Positions 6,287 through 8,515 of a DNA stretch of 8,515 bases are shown here, piece after piece. Source of the DNA: an uncultured Clostridium sp. GTDB lineage: Bacteria > Bacillota_A > Clostridia > Lachnospirales > Lachnospiraceae. Position 1 is the first letter of the stretch. Each line of letters starts with the position of its first letter. The position numbers and the translations under genes were made by a program. The notes beneath the pieces are model-generated. The model had not been told where the DNA came from, searched no databases, and worked only from the letters and a program-made list of their open reading frames with translations. The stretch spans positions 1-8,515 of the forward strand of contig CAMWKN010000039.1 of NCBI GenBank assembly GCA_947174825.1. Reading direction: 5' to 3'.

Positions 6287-6371
6287 TTGTGTGACCTCCT
6301 TCATATTTTGACATTCTTAATACTTTTGTGCAATCCGCAACCGTAACAGAGGAATATCTCTACTCACAACA
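6287..6371 (-). ncRNA. Possible ribosomal-protein leader of rplS
   Basis: The mRNA from the promoter at 6378-6406 would carry about 85 nt before the rplS start. It can fold with a closing helix TTGTG (6369-6365) against CACAA (6330-6326). Inside that is a 7-bp hairpin, AGTAGAG (6364-6358) against CTCTGTT (6351-6345), with two G-U pairs and an ATATTC loop. An L19 leader family that autoregulates rplS is known in low-GC Gram-positives. The position and general shape fit, but I cannot confirm its consensus by reading. Confidence 0.35.
6295..6301 (-). promoter_or_regulatory. Ribosome binding site deciding the rplS start
   Basis: AAGGAGG on the minus strand ends eight bases before the ATG at 6284-6286. 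It lies downstream of the in-frame ATG at 6302-6304, ruling that start out as the main one. Confidence 0.85.
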
Positions 6372-6377
6372 AGAAAT

Positions 6378-6406
6378 AGAATATCATACTTGTCCTGGAA
6401 TTGCAA
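6378..6406 (-). promoter_or_regulatory. Promoter of rplS
   Basis: On the minus strand TTGCAA (6401-6406) is followed after exactly 17 bp by TATTCT (6378-6383), preceded by TGA to make an extended -10. Each box matches consensus at four of six positions. It begins 14 bp after the SNF2 stop codon, so rplS can be expressed independently of that gene. Confidence 0.6.
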
Positions 6407-6419
6407 GTGTTTTTTTCCT

Positions 6420-8515
6420 TTATACACTTTCATCTGGACACAGCAACTTATATAGCTCCTCGCCCGTCAACTGATTGATAAACATTTCGCCAGACTGAAT
6501 TACCCGGTCAGACAAATTCTTTTTCCGTTTCTGCAGTTCGTATATCTTCTCCTCAATAGAATCCTCCATCACATACTTAATCACCTGGACTTTTCGCTTT
6601 TGTCCGATGCGGTAAGCACGATCCGTTGCCTGATCCTCCACGGCCGGATTCCACCAGGGATCAAAATGAATTACCGTATCGGCACCAATCAGATTCAGTC
6701 CCGTTCCTCCCGCCTTTAGGGAAACCAGGAACACATTGACATCTCCCTGATTAAAAGATTTCACCTCTTTTTTCCGTTCCTCCGGCGGCACCGAACCAGA
6801 TAAATAATAAAATGGTATCCGGGACTGCCGTAGTTCCTGAGCAATAATGGATAACATGCTGGTAAACTGGGAAAAAATAATCACACTATGTCCTGCCGCC
6901 AGAATATCCGGCAACTGTTCCATCAACAGATCCAGCTTCCCACTGCCGCCCTGGTAGTTTTCCACAAAGGTGGCAGGATGACAACAGATCTGGCGTAATC
7001 TGGTCAATGCAGCCAATACCTGAATCCTGTCCTGTCCATCCAGAAAACTCTCCTTGTCCCGAATCTCTGCCTGAATCCGGGATAAATAGGAATGATATAT
7101 CTTCTTCTGTTTGGATGTCATTGCCGCCGTCCGTCTGGTTTCAATCTTATCTGGCAGTTCTTTTAAGACATCTTTTTTCATACGGCGCAAAATAAAAGGC
7201 TGTATCCTCCTTCGCAGAATCTGCATCTGTTTTTCATTGTTATCCCGCAAAATCGGCTTTTCATAAACTTCAGTAAAGCGGTGATGACGCGGGAAAAATC
7301 CCGGCATCACAAAATCAAAAATAGACCACAGTTCTGACAAAGCATTTTCTATCGGTGTTCCAGTCAAGGCAAAGCGGTGTGCTGCCTGTACCGTTTTCAC
7401 TGCCTTGGCTCCCAGGGAAGAAGGATTTTTAATAAATTGTGCCTCATCAATAAACATGGCATCAAAGGAAATTTCCCGATAGTTGTCCACGTCTTTCCGT
7501 ATCAAAGGATAAGTGGTAATCCACACGTCATAATTCTCTCTGTTTTGTGTGAGTATTTTATTCCGTTCTTCTGGAGTGCCAGAAACAATACAGCTACGGA
7601 TATGGGCTGCAAATTTGTCAAATTCCTCCTGCCAGTTGTAGGCTAAAGAAGTGGGACATACTATTAAGGTACGGGTTCCTGGATGAGCACAGATGTAGGC
7701 AATGGTCTGAACGGTTTTTCCCAATCCCATATCATCCGCCAGAATACCACCCATACCATAATTTGACAGAGTCATCAGCCACCGAAATCCCACCACCTGA
7801 TAAGGGCGCAACACATCTGCCAGAACAGAAGGCACTTTCCATTCTGTTTGATCCGGTGTGTGAAGATCCTGAATCAATTTCCTGTAACTTTCCTCTTTCC
7901 GAATTCGATTAGAACGTGGCAACAAGCCATCCAGATAGGCTGCAGTATGCTGCTGAAAACGCAGTGTCCCATCTTCAGTACTCTCTGCCACCTCCAGAAT
8001 CTGACGCAAGGTGTCCACATTCTTTTCCTGCTGTGTCAAGTCAATAAAAGCACCACTTTTTAAGCGGTAATACTTCCGTTTTAATCGAATAGCGCGGAAA
8101 AAATCTTCCAACTCCACTTTCGGAATCTGCGTATACCCTAAATCCATTTCCAGCAAATTAATATCCGTATTTAATCGAATTCCCATCTGCATAGAACCAA
8201 TTTTACTGATGGCAATAGACTTATATTCTTTGGAATAATATACTTCAAACTGCTGTGTCAATGTGTCCAAATACTCGGACATCAAACGAAAGATGTCTTC
8301 CTCTTTGGACAACTGAAAATAGACTCCCTGCACCACAAAATGCAGATCATACAGCAGATGCATCAACCGTTCTTCCTCTTCCCTGTCACGTACCACAATG
8401 TATGTTCCGGTCTGCTTTTCCTCCAGGGGATTAATTTCATATCTGCCATAACAGAACTGTACGGTAGCTGTAATGATCGGGCGATGACGCTGCCAAACCA
8501 TATCCAGATACAATT
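6420..8515 (-). CDS. SNF2-family DEAD/DEAH-like ATPase/helicase, N-terminus beyond window
   Basis: About 698 residues of the C-terminal part of a SWI2/SNF2 translocase are visible. Such proteins use ATP to track along double-stranded DNA and displace or remodel bound proteins. Motif I is ADDMGLGKTVQ (about residues 259-269 of the visible part), motif Ia region LIVCPTSLAYNW (283-294), motif II DEAQ (356-359) and motif III LTGTPIEN (383-390). In the second RecA-like lobe are VIIFSQF (544-550), SLKAGGTGLNL (598-608) and QATDRAYRIGQ (628-638), so the ATPase core is intact. The roughly 230 residues before it match the place of the bacterial SNF2-associated domain, and full-length relatives often carry an N-terminal SWIM zinc finger, which would lie outside the window. 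The reading frame stays open to the edge; the TTG near 8513 is probably an internal leucine rather than the start. No terminator separates it from rplS. Confidence 0.93.
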   Translation of the reverse strand, partial: LYLDMVWQRHRPIITATVQFCYGRYEINPLEEKQTGTYIVVRDREEEERLMHLLYDLHFVVQGVYFQLSKEEDIFRLMSEYLDTLTQQFEVYYSKEYKSIAISKIGSMQMGIRLNTDINLLEMDLGYTQIPKVELEDFFRAIRLKRKYYRLKSGAFIDLTQQEKNVDTLRQILEVAESTEDGTLRFQQHTAAYLDGLLPRSNRIRKEESYRKLIQDLHTPDQTEWKVPSVLADVLRPYQVVGFRWLMTLSNYGMGGILADDMGLGKTVQTIAYICAHPGTRTLIVCPTSLAYNWQEEFDKFAAHIRSCIVSGTPEERNKILTQNRENYDVWITTYPLIRKDVDNYREISFDAMFIDEAQFIKNPSSLGAKAVKTVQAAHRFALTGTPIENALSELWSIFDFVMPGFFPRHHRFTEVYEKPILRDNNEKQMQILRRRIQPFILRRMKKDVLKELPDKIETRRTAAMTSKQKKIYHSYLSRIQAEIRDKESFLDGQDRIQVLAALTRLRQICCHPATFVENYQGGSGKLDLLMEQLPDILAAGHSVIIFSQFTSMLSIIAQELRQSRIPFYYLSGSVPPEERKKEVKSFNQGDVNVFLVSLKAGGTGLNLIGADTVIHFDPWWNPAVEDQATDRAYRIGQKRKVQVIKYVMEDSIEEKIYELQKRKKNLSDRVIQSGEMFINQLTGEELYKLLCPDESV

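Noticed and set aside
6406..6431. A stem AAGTGT/ACACTT at the end of the SNF2 gene as a terminator
   Set aside because: The loop is about 13 bases, the T-rich side is inside the loop on the wrong strand, and no T run follows the stem on the minus strand.
8511..8513. A TTG start for the SNF2 protein near the right edge
   Set aside because: The upstream sequence is cut off, the family is normally much longer at the N-terminus, and the codon fits as an internal leucine.
1..8515. A mobile element, CRISPR array, tRNA or defence island
   Set aside because: No transposase, integrase, regularly spaced repeat, tRNA-like fold or defence gene set was seen; the SNF2 ATPase stands without defence-system partners in the visible region.

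Overview
The window looks like ordinary chromosome from a low-GC Gram-positive anaerobe, most likely a member of the Clostridia close to Lachnospiraceae. The grounds are AT-rich DNA with strong GGAGG-type ribosome binding sites, consensus vegetative promoters with 17-bp spacers, a lipobox lipoprotein, a eukaryote-like UDPGP-family uridylyltransferase of the kind common in gut Clostridia, and an acpS-nnr pair. The genus assignment is inference. I see no phage, insertion sequence, CRISPR array, tRNA or rRNA.

Layout from left to right. Positions 1-1480 (minus strand) hold a three-gene operon transcribed leftward: an unrecognised coiled-coil protein (818-1480), holo-ACP synthase acpS (417-782) and the N-terminal part of an NAD(P)H-hydrate epimerase/repair enzyme (1-358, cut by the window edge). 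A near-consensus promoter with an extended -10 (1655-1683) drives it, and its leader of about 170 nt contains inverted repeats. Positions 1725-3038 (minus) encode a secreted lipoprotein of unknown function. A divergent intergenic region (3039-3300) carries an excellent rightward promoter for a UDPGP-family uridylyltransferase (3301-4530, plus), the only rightward gene. A bidirectional terminator (about 4639-4692) separates it from the convergent gene at 4714-5862 (minus), a zinc-ribbon membrane protein with long acidic stretches. Upstream of that is rplS (5939-6286, minus), with its own promoter, a leader of about 85 nt and a clear intrinsic terminator. Finally there is a truncated SNF2-family ATPase (6420-8515, minus) that runs off the right edge.

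Functionally this is a set of housekeeping genes (acyl-carrier-protein activation, cofactor repair, ribosomal protein L19, nucleotide-sugar synthesis, a SWI2/SNF2 translocase) interleaved with three proteins of unknown role. Every gene except the uridylyltransferase lies on the minus strand, in at least three transcription units. I did not find evidence for a new multi-gene system. The points most worth checking are regulatory: the structured leader before the coiled-coil/acpS operon, the rplS leader, and the rplS terminator placed directly in front of the zinc-ribbon gene. Three genes have start codons that are best moved downstream of the longest reading frame, to 1480, 5862 and 6286, on ribosome-binding-site evidence.
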